The notes under the pieces: model-generated | Databases searched by the model: none | Seen by the model: the letters and a program-made list of their open reading frames with translations, nothing else | What the model was told of the DNA's origin: nothing | Origin: Gadus chalcogrammus | Lineage: Eukaryota; Chordata; Actinopteri; Gadiformes; Gadidae | Reading direction: 5' to 3' | DNA: 64,000 bases | Assembly (NCBI RefSeq): GCF_026213295.1 | Contig: NC_079428.1 | Location: forward strand, 6,171,945-6,235,944 | Made by a program: the position numbers and the translations under genes | In this document: in pieces, positions 40,215-53,274 of the stretch | Layout: every line of letters starts with the position of its first letter | Numbering within the stretch: the stretch's first letter is position 1

Positions 40215-40840
40215 TAAACCCCTCCCCCCCCCCCCCCCTAATTTTACATCCCCCCCCTCCATTTACACGGCTTTGCGTCACTGTTTTAAAAAAAACGCTT
40301 TAAAGACACATGTTAAATCAGTACCTGCGGCGGAGGCAATCAGCCCTGATTTTGTGCGTGCCTGACAGAGCCGTTGACAGTTGGCCAGCCCCTCACTTTG
40401 GCTCTGAGAGCCGCAGCCGGCGTTGCCAGATTGGGCCCGATTTCCCTGCCCAATCTGGCAACCCTGGCTGCAGTGCGCTGCAGCCAGGGTTGCCAGATTG
40501 AGCGGGGAAACCGGGCCCAATCTGCCAACACTGGCTGCAAGCGACGTTGTTGGAGGAGGGTGGCGGTGGTGGAGTGGGGGGAGGTGTGGGGGTTGACAGA
40601 GGTAATAATTACCTTCCCAACCCATCTCTTTCCACACTTCCTTTCTCGCCGATCGACCAAAGACTTGCTTAATTTTAGCCGCCGTCGCTGACACATGCAG
40701 ACAGCGGTGCCTGACATGGATTAATTACCGTCTCTCCCGCGGCCGCGCATACGAAGGGGGGGGGGGGCTTATTGAAGTGACAGCACCTCCACACGCATGT
40801 GCGCGCGCACACACACACACACACGCACACACGCACACAA
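40215..40840. repeat. Poly-C (40215-40238), poly-G (40757-40767) and CA (40806-40840)
   Basis: Three short simple tracts around the 40409 hairpin cluster. Confidence 0.85.
40409..40541. repeat. Fourfold alternating inverted repeat (CAGGGTTGCCAGATTG)
   Basis: A unit near GCAGCC(A/G)G(G/C)GTTGCCAGATTG occurs four times in alternating orientation. The central pair 40451-40473 / 40478-40500 is a perfect 23-bp palindrome with a TGCG spacer, and the outer pair is imperfect. The CAGGGTTGCCAGATT motif recalls ends of hAT-like vertebrate MITEs, so this may be a tail-to-tail dimer of a roughly 63-bp MITE. Confidence 0.8.
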
Positions 40841-43065
40841 TGAATTTCACCCCAACCTCATTGAGTGTGTAAGGCCGACCGTCCCTCCATCTCTTACTCC
40901 ACCCCCCCCCCCCCACGAGCCCCCCAGCCCCCTCGAAATGCTCCACTATCTTCTCTGCGACACCCCCTCCCTCACTCCCCTGCCTCCTTTTTATCCCCCC
41001 CTCACCACTCCATCGCTCTCGAAGACCCACTCGGCTCCTCAGAGGCTATTGTGGGCCTACTCTCGGACTCCCTGCTTTGCACCCTCTCTCGCCCCGCTCT
41101 CGCCCCTCTCTCATCCCCTCTCTTCTCCCTTTCTTTCTCGCTCTCTGTACCCGTTCCACAATGCTTCAAACCACGTGTAGAAATGGCACCGCCAAGGACA
41201 TCTCCTTCTCCACCACAATTTCCTAGCGTAGATTGGAGATAAAAAGAAATGCCAGAAAGAGTGAAAGAGCGAGAGGTAGCAAGAGAGAGGGGAGAGTGAT
41301 CGAAGATTTCTTTCAGTTGTTGGGCACCCGCAGAGCCCAACATTCACCCTGGGGACATTTTGTCGTTAGTGGAATTGTGATTGCACCTTCACTCCCCCTG
41401 AAGATGCCCTGCGGAGATGGTCAAAAGCAGAAAAAAGTTCTTGAAGAGAAAAGCAAGGCTCTTCCACCTTCTGCATCGGGCTCCTGGGACGATCAGCGCT
41501 TGTTGTAAATGTGTTTTTCTGGTTTGATCTTGTGCAGCAAGAAATAGCTTTTGTCTTTTTTATTTATTTTTAGGGGGGTGAATTTTAGATGCTGTTTAAT
41601 TCAATTGTTAAACAGTTAAGATTTGGAACTTAAGTTAAGTTTCAAATATATTATAAGGGCAAGTGGACAAGCATTCTGTATCAGAGATGTAACAAAAACA
41701 AGTATTTGATGATCTCTTCAGTTATCGGTTACGTATTTGGTATTATTGATGTTTCATTTGTCGATACTCTTTAACCCAGAACCGGTGATGCCAGACTCTG
41801 AGATTTTAAATCTCTACAAACAAAGTGCGTGAACTGCTTGTCCACAGTGACAGTAACAGCAGAACAGCGACTTACAACGACATGGCTGTGAGTGAATTCT
41901 CTGCTCTCTACGAATGTCTTAAAACACTGCCTCGGTTGCTGTCAGGCAAAACAAGTGAGGATACATGGAGAGGATTGTGAAATCAGGGTCGACCAACACA
42001 AAGTCAGCACTGTTGCTCCTGGCGTAATTGGAGGCACCACTTCAATTTCGGCGGTGCCAATTTCGGCGACTGCGAGACAATGCCACGCTTACTCTCCCAT
42101 TACTCGCATCCCCTACCGAAAACATCCTCGAAGACGGCGCACATTTTTATTCATCCCCTGCAACCCCTTACTTGCTGAAATAAAAAGTGTTTAGGATATC
42201 ACATTCCTCTAAAATAGGAATATATTAATAATTCTGCATTGTGAATAATGCAGTGCTGTAATGCTCATCCACATAAAAGCAACATAACGTCTCTGATAAC
42301 AAAGGCCTTCCTACCAAACAACCAATGAGGACGCATGTGGGCGAAATAATTGCACTGGAGTCAGGCCCAGTGTGGGCAGCTATATTGTTAAGGGGGACCC
42401 TCATTAGGACCCGAGTGAGCCCCATTCGCAAAGAAGAAAAAATAAAATAATAATAATAAGTCACTCTGCAGGATAGTTTAGCGGGCGAAATAAATAAAAC
42501 AGCCCATAATAAGCCCCTTGGTAGACACCTCCTGATTTTACTGCCACACCTCCAGACTAGAGCTAATGGGCTATCCCAAAGCTGTTTCAAGATCCCCCCC
42601 ACACATCACACAAAGTGTGTGGGTGTGGGTGGACCATCTAGGTAAAGATGTATAGATAGGTAGTAGATTTATATCTATTTATACACTTTGTTGTTCTTGT
42701 CGTCCCTCTCAGTCAGTCGCTCTCCATATCATTCTCAATCTCCAAGCCACCCTCCCTATCTGTCTTCAGGGGCTTGCAGGGACAAGAGAGGAATAAGAGA
42801 TAAAGGAGGAATCACGTAGTGTTTGAGCGATGCATTGTCCATTTCCACTGTATTGTCCCGTCTCTCTGTTTGACTCTGTTGATAATGAGGGCTGAGCATA
42901 ATGGCATCATTTTGTATTTCTCTTCCTCGTCTGGAAAAAAAGGGTGCATAGCTTTATTTTTCTTCTATTTAACAAAGAAGTGTTCTCCCCAAAAACAAGC
43001 TCTCTGGCTCAGTCTTTATCCCTGCTTCCCCAGTGTCTTCAAGCCTTTATCTGGTCCCCTGAGAC

Positions 43066-43193
<128 letters not shown>

Positions 43194-43866
43194 CCTCCCC
43201 CTCTTCTCTCCCCTTCTTCAGCTCTGGACTTCATCTCAACAAGTCCTGCTATCTGTTTTTCTGGTCTCTCGGCCAGTGACTCAGCCTCGGGCCTCGTATT
43301 GTGTGGTTTGTCGTGTGGCGCAAGGGATTGTGGGAAGTCTTGCGTGTGGGTAGGGGGCTTGCAGCACTTGCGGAATGCCGGCCACACTACAAAAGTAGTA
43401 TAGCCTGCAATCAGCCAATGCGATTGGACAAGCGACATTCAGTGTGTACAGGTGGACCATACGGACTCTTGAATTTAATTCCCTGTTTCTAAGCTCTTCC
43501 GTCCACAACTTGGTAAATTCCCACAAGCAGCCACTAGAGATGGCCCCGGGGCAATGCCATGTATTCTTAATCACAAGACATTGCCTCTGGCCTAGTCGGG
43601 CCGTACTGCCTACCTGCGCATCTGATCGCCCTGTTCAGCTGTGATTGGCCTGGCCATTTCTAAAAAGGATCAGTGACCAATAGCGGGGCTCCTGTGTCAG
43701 ACACTGCATTGGGAAGGGCTGTGAATAAGTCCTATTCTCTGCTTGCGCACCTGTAGTAATCTATGGCAATCTCTCTTATCACATCTACATTTGTATTAAC
43801 TCGATTTATTGCCATGGACTCTTTTGTCCCTCTTGAGGGAGCGCAGTGATATGCCTAATGATTTGG

Positions 43867-43946
43867 AGGGGGGGGGGGGGGGGCACTGTTTCTGTGGAGC
43901 CATGGCGTCTAGTAAGGAGTAGAAGAGCCCCCCCCCCCGCCCCGCC
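43867..43946. repeat. Poly-G and poly-C tracts
   Basis: G run 43867-43882 followed 45 bp later by a C run, able to pair with each other. Confidence 0.85.
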
Positions 43947-45083
43947 CTACCCCATACTCAAAAACACAAACACCTCACTTGCATCCAAAAGGTGCTCGAC
44001 AAGTCTGCATAAGAAGCAGGTAGAGAGGAGCGACGCAGAGAGTGTGGCTCTGATATTTTTTATGAGAGAGAGAGACAGAGAGACAGAGACTGAGAGAATA
44101 TATATCTCTCTCGCCGCACGTCTGTCGGAGACTGTTTGCTCGGCTTGTGCACCGACAGCAGCGTGATCCGAAATGCCAACAACATCTTTGTTAGATAGTT
44201 GACTTTTCTTTAAGATGGTCAGAAAAGGACGCATTTTCTGGTGTGCTGCAATTGATCTGTGATGACCCCAGGGGGAGAAAAGTATACAGCGGTTTAGTGA
44301 GCTGTCACGTCACTAGACATCAGCAACATAACCTATTTTTCTTACCTATTCGCAACCCAAATATTGTTATCTCGTACCTACCGACCTGCTCTGAGCCCGT
44401 CCCCCGTTTCACACGTCACATTTACATACATAATGCATTTAAATATAATAACGTATCATCATAGCTTGCGTCAACGTCCATTCCAACCCAATCAACGAAA
44501 AATAGGGGAAAAGCCGATTAGGCTGAGCTGATCAACTGACATAAATATGCCTGTGGATCACCGCGGGGCTGATAGCACGGCACCGAGGCGTACTGTTGAC
44601 TCTGACTGGTGCAGGGGACGGGACGGGAGATAGCGCTGCCTGTCACATCCCCATCACTTCCCTCACCCACCTCTCTCCCCGAGCCCCCCACACACAGACA
44701 AAACCAAGGCAACAAGGTGGGAGAACGCCTAGCAGGATTCAACGTCGAGGGAAACGTTTTTTTTCCTTCCTTTACGCTTTTTCTTTTCCGCGCAACGCGG
44801 CTTACCGTCCATCAAGATTATAGAAAATGTTCGTGTTTTCCAAAGTGAAAATGATAAATAAAAAAACCTGGGGAACTTTCAATAACCTCTTTTCAATAAA
44901 CCACCACACCGATACGGTCTTTCAAGTTGTGGGGTTTTAATCCAGGTTTTATTATTTTGAAGGGTTGCTTGCTCTCCATACTTCTGAGGATGTGTTTACC
45001 TGAAGAACTCCATGATGGACCAACATGGTTTCTGTCCACTGTAACGACCCTGCCTTTACCTGCTCTTTCTTCTGCCTTGCTAG

Positions 45084-45160
45084 GCCCAGTACCCGGACAA
45101 GGGGGAAATCGAGCTGTCGTCCGATGACCTGCGATTGGTGCTCAGAGTGGAACGGAATCA
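45084..45160 (+). CDS. ADAM-family metalloprotease, exon 3 (prodomain)
   Basis: This 77-bp exon has the best splice context in the window: a long pyrimidine tract ending in cttgctag, and ATCA|gtaagt. It enters in phase 0 and ends with two bases of the next codon. The encoded peptide AQYPDKGEIELSSDDL-RLVLRVERN(Q/H) fits the second segment of ADAM prodomains as I remember them: ADAM33 has PDMG...LLLELEKN, ADAM12 has HPDV...LSLERN, ADAM19 has LILDLEKN. In those proteins the next exon carries a conserved ETHY motif; no such exon is visible in the remaining 18.8 kb, so the gene continues past the window. Skipping exon 2 would put a stop codon in this exon, which supports the three-exon order. The subgroup (12, 19 or 33) is undecided. 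Confidence 0.8.
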
Positions 45161-47012
45161 GTAAGTACTCTTTGACAAATGACAGCTCTGCCTTTTTATT
45201 TCAAACTTAAACAAGCTCTTGACTATCTTCCATGCAGGAAGTAAACCGCAAGGCTGATTTTAAACCGCGAGAGACACAATTTTGACACAATTGACACAAA
45301 ACCGCCCATGCTAACTGTGTTTGTTGTCACTTTTTGGCATTTGTCAAAGTAACCTACATTGTGAGGATGCTGACAAAAGTAACAAGGAACAGTTTGCTGT
45401 TCTCGGGTAAACTATTGAGACGAATAGGCACAAGTCAACAACCCAGGCACAGCAAACCTTCAGCGTCTTACGTCGCAACTTTAGTCTCCCTACTTTGTAC
45501 AATTGACCTCAAATAAGTTCAAATGAATAAATACCCTGCAATGATCCTGTGCAAAGGATAGTTCTCTTATTAGACGTTACCTAAAAGATAAGGTAAGTCT
45601 TCATAGCGAATGCTAGTGCTCCGTAGCGGTATGAGTTTAGCCAATCAAATGCCCCTACTCAATGGGAAAACGGCCCGGCGTTAGGTCATCAGAATTGGAC
45701 CGTCGTTCACGGTGCATTTGATTAATATAAACCCAACTCACAATCAAGGATCGGAATGCACTCAGTAACCAATCATAAATCTGCATTTTTTATTTCAAGC
45801 ACTTTTCTATGACGGCATAAAAAATGTATTCAATTCAACAACTCAATATCAAAGCCCCCCCCCTCCCTCCTATCTGCCCTCACAGCCGTTCTGTGATTGG
45901 GCGACACTAAGATATCCGAATCTCCCTGGGGGCTACGTGTTTATCTATGAATCAAACAATCCGTTTTATGTAAACCAAATGTAATTCAGGGCAGATGCTG
46001 TTGAATATATCAGCATCACGAAATTAAAACGCTATCCCCAAGCCCTGCCGACTGGGCCACTTACTCCCTCTGAACAGATCCTGTGGTAATACTCCCAATT
46101 CAAGTCTTAATCCGATCTTTTGTGAACAATATCAGTAATGTTTGTCGGTTGGTATTGATTTGATTTAGCGAGCTGTGACACTCAGGACTCGGGACACGAC
46201 CGGGAAAAAGTGCAGCGGCCTCACTTCCCAGCGTGCTAAATCTTCATAAAGTAAAATATGCATGACACTGCAAACCAAGTCAAATGGGTTTCCAGTGTAT
46301 GGTCTTCTGTCTGGGCATTCCAGACTTCATCATGTCCCCCCCCCGCAACAGATGTCCGACCGTTTGTCTTCATGGAGAACAACTTTACATCCCCACTCCC
46401 ACGTCGCTGCTCCCCGACCAACGGTCTGCGTCAAGGCAACCGGCCGGCGACATCTGGGAGGCCTTGACACGCTTTCCCCACTATCCTCCGGGCAGCAAAC
46501 AAGCGAAGAAAGTAAAGGGACGTTATAAAAAGAGGAAAATAGGATGGACCTTGGAGGACGGGGGGCACTGCAGAAGAGATAGCTGAAATTAATTATTTAC
46601 CACCAAATAGCTTTTATCTGCTGGTGCATTTCTTATACGACGCCTTTTCCATTACCTCTTCAACGCTTTTTAATTCAATTCGGCCACCTGTAATGTCCGT
46701 CCCTTCTCTCTCTGAAATATATGCCTAGGCACACATATCTGCTTATGTCCTAAGGAGATTAAAATGACTTCTCGACAGCTGCCTCCTCATGAAATATCCT
46801 CGTATTAAAGATGGAGCAGATTGTTACGGAACGGGCACCGAGTCCCAAAGCGCCCCAACCCGTTACATGTGAAAGGTATCTCAAAGGCCTCTATTTATTC
46901 TATAGGAACCACACACTCTGCAATATTGTCCTGGCTTAAGTTTGGCAGCTGCTGAGCACCTGCCAAAGTACACTTCAGACTTCCACTCATCGCTCCTCAT
47001 GCGGTTCCCTTC

Positions 47013-47160
<148 letters not shown>

Positions 47161-47429
47161 AGCGAGCCCTGGGCTGGCAGGGCTGTGTCATCCCCATGGA
47201 AACATAACCACGGCAACGCCAAACATTGGATTCCAGCCCCTCCATCGTTCAAGGCTGAGCGCTAACTGCTTCCTATTTGCTTCTGCGGACAGGGGGCCTG
47301 GGACGGGGGAAATTGACGCTCCTCAGGGCGGAATAGGGAGAGGCTAAGGCTAATCGGAATTAGCAGGCAGCTCCGCAGGGGGGCGGCTGGTTCAAGGCCA
47401 GCAGAGGTTACCCTCCACCCCGCGATAAC

Positions 47430-47624
47430 ATCAAGACACGCTCAGCTCTGTCTCCCTGTCCTCCTCTCCTCTCCCTGTTCCTCTCTCTCGCTCTGTCCCC
47501 GTCTCTCGCTCTCCCTATGCTCTTTCGCTCTCTCACTCTCTATCTGTCTTTTGATCTCCTCGCTCTCGCTCGCTCGCGCTCTCTCTCGCGCTCTCTCTCT
47601 CTCTCTCTCTCTTTCCCTCCCTAA

Positions 47625-47655
<31 letters not shown>

Positions 47656-47668
47656 TCCCTATCTCTCT

Positions 47669-47730
<62 letters not shown>

Positions 47731-47766
47731 TCTCTCCCTCTCTCTCTCGCTCTCTTTCCCTCCCTA

Positions 47767-47858
<92 letters not shown>

Positions 47859-47860
47859 TC
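47430..47860. repeat. (CT)n imperfect array
   Basis: Begins with a CTCTGTCCCC..CTCTCCCTATGCTC variant of the module at 7976, then CT with TTTCCCTCCCTA blocks. Confidence 0.93.
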
Positions 47861-48899
47861 TCCTACTTCCACATTAGCAAAGGAGACGTGAGGAGACTCA
47901 CAAGGTGGGAGCACTTAGCATGCTCGCGAGTCATTGAAGGTGGTGAGGAGGACATGTCTCTCCGCCACCTCCACCATGTCTATGGCGGGCCGAGTATTTG
48001 GGGGTGGCCATGAACCCGTAAAGCCACACAGAGGACACTGTGTTAGGAGTAAGACCACAGGATCAGCCAGTAATCCTTTGCTTACTTGATTTGGGAGAAT
48101 GCCATGCGGTGATGTGCTTGCTGGGCTCCTTATAGAGGGACAGGGGGGTGAAATGCCTCCCGGAGGTAGGAGCTTACAGGCCTCACAGCAGCAGGTATTT
48201 CAACCATGCAGAGCCACAGGAATTTTAACCTTGTTTGTGGACAAGGACACCAGACGGACGTCTTCAGACACGTTTCCCCAACTCGAACATTCTTCGTTGT
48301 TGTTTTTCCAAAGCCAAGGGGGAGTCGAGCCATGCATTGACGTTGGGACATAGGGTCCAGCATAGTTGTCTTGGAAACAGTCCTAGTGGCTTTCGGTTGC
48401 AGAAAATAAATAGAGGGAATTGATACGCTGAACCGGGTTGATTGAGGTGGGATTGAGGGTGGAGGTGTCGGACTGGGAGAGCAAGCGTGGACGTCAGCGC
48501 AAGGGGGTGAATAGAAACGAAAGGACGGAAAATAAATCCGCCTTTCTTTATTCAGCAGCGGTGGACCCAGGGTGGTTCATGTTGCCCGGGCGATGGTCTG
48601 AGCGGCTGGACGTTGGCTTACATCACTCACTGTTTGTATTCGCTGTGGCAGTGAGTGTTTTTGTCTGTGCGGCACCGAAATATAGGTCAAAGTGTATCTG
48701 AGGGGCTGAGCCAGGCTTGGGAGTGCTGAATGCAGTGGCTCCATTGATGTGCTTCCGATCAGAGGGGTAGACGCTCTCCGCGCGCTGTACACAGACGACT
48801 AGTTAGGCTTTCTAGTTCACTTCACGCCTTTTCAGTTCTTTCTCCCTTTCTGAATGTGAAATGCGAATGTACCAAAGAGCAAGGGCTTCTTAAGGGAGA

Positions 48900-48930
48900 G
48901 GGGGGGAGTGGGGGGGGGGTGGGGGGGGCT
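48900..48930. repeat. G-rich tract
   Basis: GGGGGGAGTGGGGGGGGGTGGGG-type; G-quadruplex potential. Confidence 0.85.
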
Positions 48931-49091
48931 GTGGTTGAGGAAACACTGGGCTAGTGTTGGGGAATGGAGTGGGTTTTCACTCTGATTAATAGACCCCTCA
49001 GATACCCCCCCAAAACCCCGCTATGCTCCGAGTGGAACATGGCTGGAGCCTCCAACAAAATAAGTAGGCCAGTAGGGGGAGAGAGATTGAG

Positions 49092-49221
<130 letters not shown>

Positions 49222-49703
49222 AGGGGGAGTTTTGGGGGAGGCAATCGCAGGAATGCCAGCTGACGCAAGGCTGCGCAAATCTGTCCCCCTTCCTCCCACT
49301 GTATAATATCTGGGGCTGACGCGTGATCCAGTTGAAACAAGGGGGACGGGACCAAAACAAACTAACAGCCCATTCCGGTCGGATGAGTCATCCGCTGAGG
49401 GTTTGGGGTCTGTTTGCGAGCCTCCTTTGAGCGGAGATAAAAGGGTCGGCCGCTGCCTCGACGTCTGGAGACGTCGACTGCCTTGGATGGCTTCTGTGGC
49501 GCAACGCCACAAAAGGAACCTTTGTTGTCCTGCTGGTTAAATTGGCCCCCTAATAAAAGGGATTTTACTTTGTTGCAGCTCAAAGTTTGTACAAGGAAAG
49601 CGGAAGGTGAAAAACACATCATACTGCGCTGTGTAACAATAAGCACTATTTCCGAAGACTTCTTATTCTTGTGCTGCATCCTTGTATCTTTCTATCTGTG
49701 TGT

Positions 49704-49860
49704 TCTGTGTGTGCCTGTGTGTGTGTGTGTCTCTGTGTGTGTCTCTGTGTGCGTGTGTCTGCATGTGTGTGTGTATGTGTCTGTGCCTGCGTGTGTCTGT
49801 GCGTGTCTGTGTGTGTGTGTGTGTCTGTATTGGCGTGTTTGCGTGTGTAGTTGTGTGAGG
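49704..49860. repeat. Imperfect (GT)n
   Basis: GT with TCTG and GCGT interruptions. Confidence 0.9.
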
Positions 49861-50464
49861 CCGACCACTGGCCTCAGGGTACACGGGGTGAGGATATACG
49901 GGCTGTGACATCATGGGCGGCTATAAGGCTATAAGGGTTTGATCAGGTAACACGCAAACACCGAAATAACGATGGGCAACGCTTTGATCACGTCATGAGC
50001 ACCGCAACCTCGGCTTGAGCTGCTCACATAACCTCCGTTGGAAGTCCAGGGCTGTAATCTCGACAAGCTTTTAATTAGGGCCCAAATCTGAGAGCTCAAA
50101 ATCTTTCATTAAAGAAATATATTTTCTTTCATGAAAAAAAGTTTGGTTCAGTTGGAGTATTTGAAAGCACGATCCTGGCAAACGGCTGGAATGTTGGACT
50201 CCAGATATCCATTGACAAACGGGATGTATTTTCTCCCCCCAGCACTTGGCTGAGATTCCACAGCACCTCTGCCATAATCGTTGATTAAAATCAATAATGA
50301 GCTTTGTCTCGTTAATCTGCCTTAATCCTGCCCTGGCTGCGAGTCAAGCGAGAGTGGTGTCTCGGGGCTGGGAGGGTCATGCACAATCTGCCCATCTCCC
50401 CACACCGGGTGCTGCAAACGCTGAGATGTGCACCCACTGATGCAACACCTGTATTCAGACGTGT

Positions 50465-50465
<1 letters not shown>

Positions 50466-50514
<49 letters not shown>

Positions 50515-50551
50515 AGACACAGACACAGACACAGACACAGACACACACACA
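50466..50551. repeat. (CA)n and (CAGACA)n compound array
   Basis: CA for about 42 bp, then hexamers ACAGAC, then CA. Confidence 0.95.
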
Positions 50552-51030
50552 AAACCTCCATGTAGAGGTTTGAGTGAATTCTAAATTATTCACGGAACGT
50601 GTTATTGAATTATAGCTGGCTGATGTTGCGTGACTTGGAAATTCAGTCGTATTATCTTCATAGTTGCTTGTTCTGATACTTTAATCCTGTATATTGGCAC
50701 TTAAAGATAATGCCCCCATTCTCCTCAATGTAATTTGTGGGATCATTGATTGCAGTTTTGTGATTATATTGCCGATACTGATGCTGTCTATGACTTAAGA
50801 TGGATGGATTTGACTTTGAAATGTAGCGAATAGGAAAAGTAGTTTTTTCGAATCGGCAATGCGTTTCCTGTATTGCATATGCATTATAAACACAGAGAGC
50901 CAAAACACTTTGATAGAATGTCAAAAAAGGATGACTCAGTGCCTATTAATATCATGTGCACGCACTGCACATTAATTAATTTGTTTTAAGGTACCGGAAA
51001 GTCAATGATGTAATTTAAAAACATTGTTAT

Positions 51031-51198
51031 GGAGGTGCCCCGGTGGCTCACCAGGTAGAGCGAGTACCAATTACCATCGCAGCGACCCGGGTTCGATTCC
51101 TGCCCCGGGTCCTTTGCTGCAAGTCCTCCCCTCTGTCTCCCGTACCTTCCTGTCTATCTCACTCTATAATAAAGCATACAAATGCAAAAAAAATCTTT
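51031..51198 (+). mobile_element. tRNA-derived SINE
   Basis: The tRNA-like head has an A box TGGCTCACCAGG (51044-51055) and a perfect B box GGTTCGATTCC (51090-51100), with an arm CCCGGG/CCCGGG around it, as in RNA polymerase III genes. The body GTCCTTTGCTGCAAGTCCTC, then CCTGTCTATCT and an AATAAAG..A-rich end matches my memory of a common acanthomorph SINE. It is not a functional tRNA: the anticodon region does not fold. No clear target duplication. Confidence 0.85.
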
Positions 51199-51205
51199 AA
51201 AAGAA

Positions 51206-51230
51206 CGCCTCCCGTGGTGGACGGGAGGCG
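51206..51230. repeat. Perfect 10-bp hairpin CGCCTCCCGT / ACGGGAGGCG
   Basis: The stem has a 5-base loop (GGTGG) and begins eight bases after the A-rich end of the SINE. It is not a recognisable terminator or microRNA precursor. Confidence 0.85.
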
Positions 51231-51389
51231 GACATGTTGCATTCATACCAAATCACTCCGTCCTGGCCCCGGCGGAAAGAATGGACCTTTAGAAAAGTTT
51301 TGAAAAGCCACAAGGTTGGCTCCGTGGTGACGGGGGGATTGGCTGAACAGAGAGGTGAGTGCAGAGAAGGAGGTGAGGTGGATGCAGGG

Positions 51390-51424
51390 AGAAGGAGAGA
51401 GAGGGAGAGAGAGGGGGAGAGGGA

Positions 51425-51463
<39 letters not shown>

Positions 51464-51470
51464 GGAGAGG

Positions 51471-51545
<75 letters not shown>

Positions 51546-51582
51546 GGAGGGGGAGGGAGAGGGAGGGAGAGGGAGGGAGAGG

Positions 51583-51631
<49 letters not shown>

Positions 51632-51645
51632 AGGGGGGAGGGAAG
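51390..51645. repeat. (GA)n / (GGGAGA)n purine array
   Basis: About 255 bp almost pure purine on the plus strand. Confidence 0.95.
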
Positions 51646-52133
51646 AGGAGCGTGGGCGATTACAGCCGAGCGGAGCGGGAACACAGGTGCGTGCGGGGCG
51701 TTTGAGCCGGGTCACGCAGCCCCCCGCGGGGCCGGTGTGCTGCCTGCGGGGACCCCCTCCGAGACCGTTCCTGTTTACAGAACCTGAAGGGCAAGCTATG
51801 CACGGCGAGACCGGCCCCGCTGAAACCACGGGGAATAAGTGAGGCCAGCCGCCGCTCTGAATAGCAATGGCGTTCCTGTGAAGTGTTAGGGCGAGTGGTA
51901 AAGTGCTGGACAACAAGCCGGCGGAGAGGGGAAGCTCATGAACTAATTCCATTTTTTTCTTCATCCACGCAAACACGGATATACGTGTGTACTGTACGCA
52001 CACACGGAGGTACACAATCTTTCAGTCTTTTTTATTTTGTTTTAAACGTGTCTGAAGGCAACACAGGTCCGTCGGTCTAAGGTGCGACCGTCCCGGCGAT
52101 CTTATTGTTACAAAGCACACGAACCTGTCTTGA

Positions 52134-52400
52134 AGGAGACATATCATACCACCAGGTGCGAGGGTGTTTAGCCGTTACAAGCCGTTTTGAAAATCTGCCT
52201 CTTCTGACCTCACGAGTGGCCATGTCCGCCTAGATGTGTGCTGGATAGATCAGTCTACCAGCCTACCCAGTGGACTGGAGCAAACGTCGCTCATTTATCC
52301 GTCAAAACACCTAGGTGGACACGCCCATCTGTGATGTCAGAAGAGGCTGATTTTCAAAACGGCTTGTAGCGGCTAACCCCCGTGGTATAACATGCTACTT
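52134..52400. mobile_element. MITE with long inverted repeats and TTAA-type target
   Basis: About 100-bp inverted arms (52134-52236 and 52307-52400) share long identical blocks such as TACAAGCCGTTTTGAAAATC and GCCTCTTCTGAC. The flanks are TTGA (52130-52133) and TTAA (52401-52404), consistent with a TTAA duplication with one change, as in piggyBac- or Kolobok-like elements. The 267-bp element has no coding capacity. Confidence 0.8.
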
Positions 52401-52513
52401 TTAAGCCTCACGTGTTGTTCCGCGCCGCACGTGCACGGTGGAGAACGACCAGCAGCATCTGAATCCCTTCCTCTACGGCCCTGGACGTCTTCCTTCCAAC
52501 CGCCGGCACCTGC

Positions 52514-52553
52514 AGCGATGACTCAGCCAATTTAGAGCGATGACTCAGCCAAT
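52514..52553. promoter_or_regulatory. Tandem AP-1/MARE-like plus CCAAT motif pair
   Basis: The 18-bp string AGCGATGACTCAGCCAAT occurs twice (52514-52531, 52536-52553), 22 bp apart. Each copy holds TGACTCA (AP-1; TGACTCAGC also fits an NF-E2/Maf half-site) and CCAAT. Possible intronic enhancer; inference from motifs only. Confidence 0.35.
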
Positions 52554-52905
52554 CAGAGCGGCGGCGTCGTTAGCATAATTATTGGGATCAGCTGTGACAG
52601 TGCATTGTCAGGGAACTAACACAGCCCGCTCCACGGAGTCGCCGACGCGCGACAGGAGCGAACCTGACTGTTGTAAATCATTTCTCCCTCGGCGTGTCTT
52701 CAAAGACACCCGCGCAAAATGTTAAATGAAACGCATAACAAAAAATAAACGCCGTTCCGATGGCGAAAACCGTGAAATGTAACCAACACTCCCCCCGGCC
52801 CGCGAGGTCTTGAGGCTGACCGTCTGTCACGTCGGGGCCTCGCTTCACAGTGTGGTGGCAAGCCGCGAACGCCTGTCGGGTCTCCACTCGACAAACACAG
52901 TGAGC

Positions 52906-53084
52906 CAGCACACGCACACAGGCAAACATGCATGCACAGACACAGGCACAAACAGGCACACACACGCACACACACACAAAGACATAGTCACACACACACA
53001 CACACACACAAAGACATAGTCACACACACACACACATACACGCACACTTGCACACACACAGACACAAACAGGTATGCACAGGCA

Positions 53085-53138
<54 letters not shown>

Positions 53139-53186
53139 CACAAACACGCATGCACACACAAACACACACAAAGGAACAAACAGGCA

Positions 53187-53273
<87 letters not shown>
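52906..53273. repeat. Imperfect to pure (CA)n region
   Basis: Includes a tandem CACACAAAGACATAGT block (52975 and 53010), pure CA from 53191. Confidence 0.95.

Positions 53274-53274
<1 letters not shown>

Noticed and set aside
48556..48650. 95-bp exon-like segment (ttattcag to GCA|gtgagt)
   Set aside because: In the phase required after ADAM exon 3 it has a stop codon, and the peptide is not ADAM-like.
48929..48950. Possible hAT end (GGAAACACTG)
   Set aside because: Single end only; no matching inverted end nearby.
51031..51110. tRNA gene
   Set aside because: A and B boxes are present, but the anticodon arm does not fold and a SINE body with an A-rich tail follows.
51781..51838. 58-bp exon-like segment (tgtttacag to ATAA|gtgagg)
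   Set aside because: Gives an immediate TGA in the required phase; weak donor.
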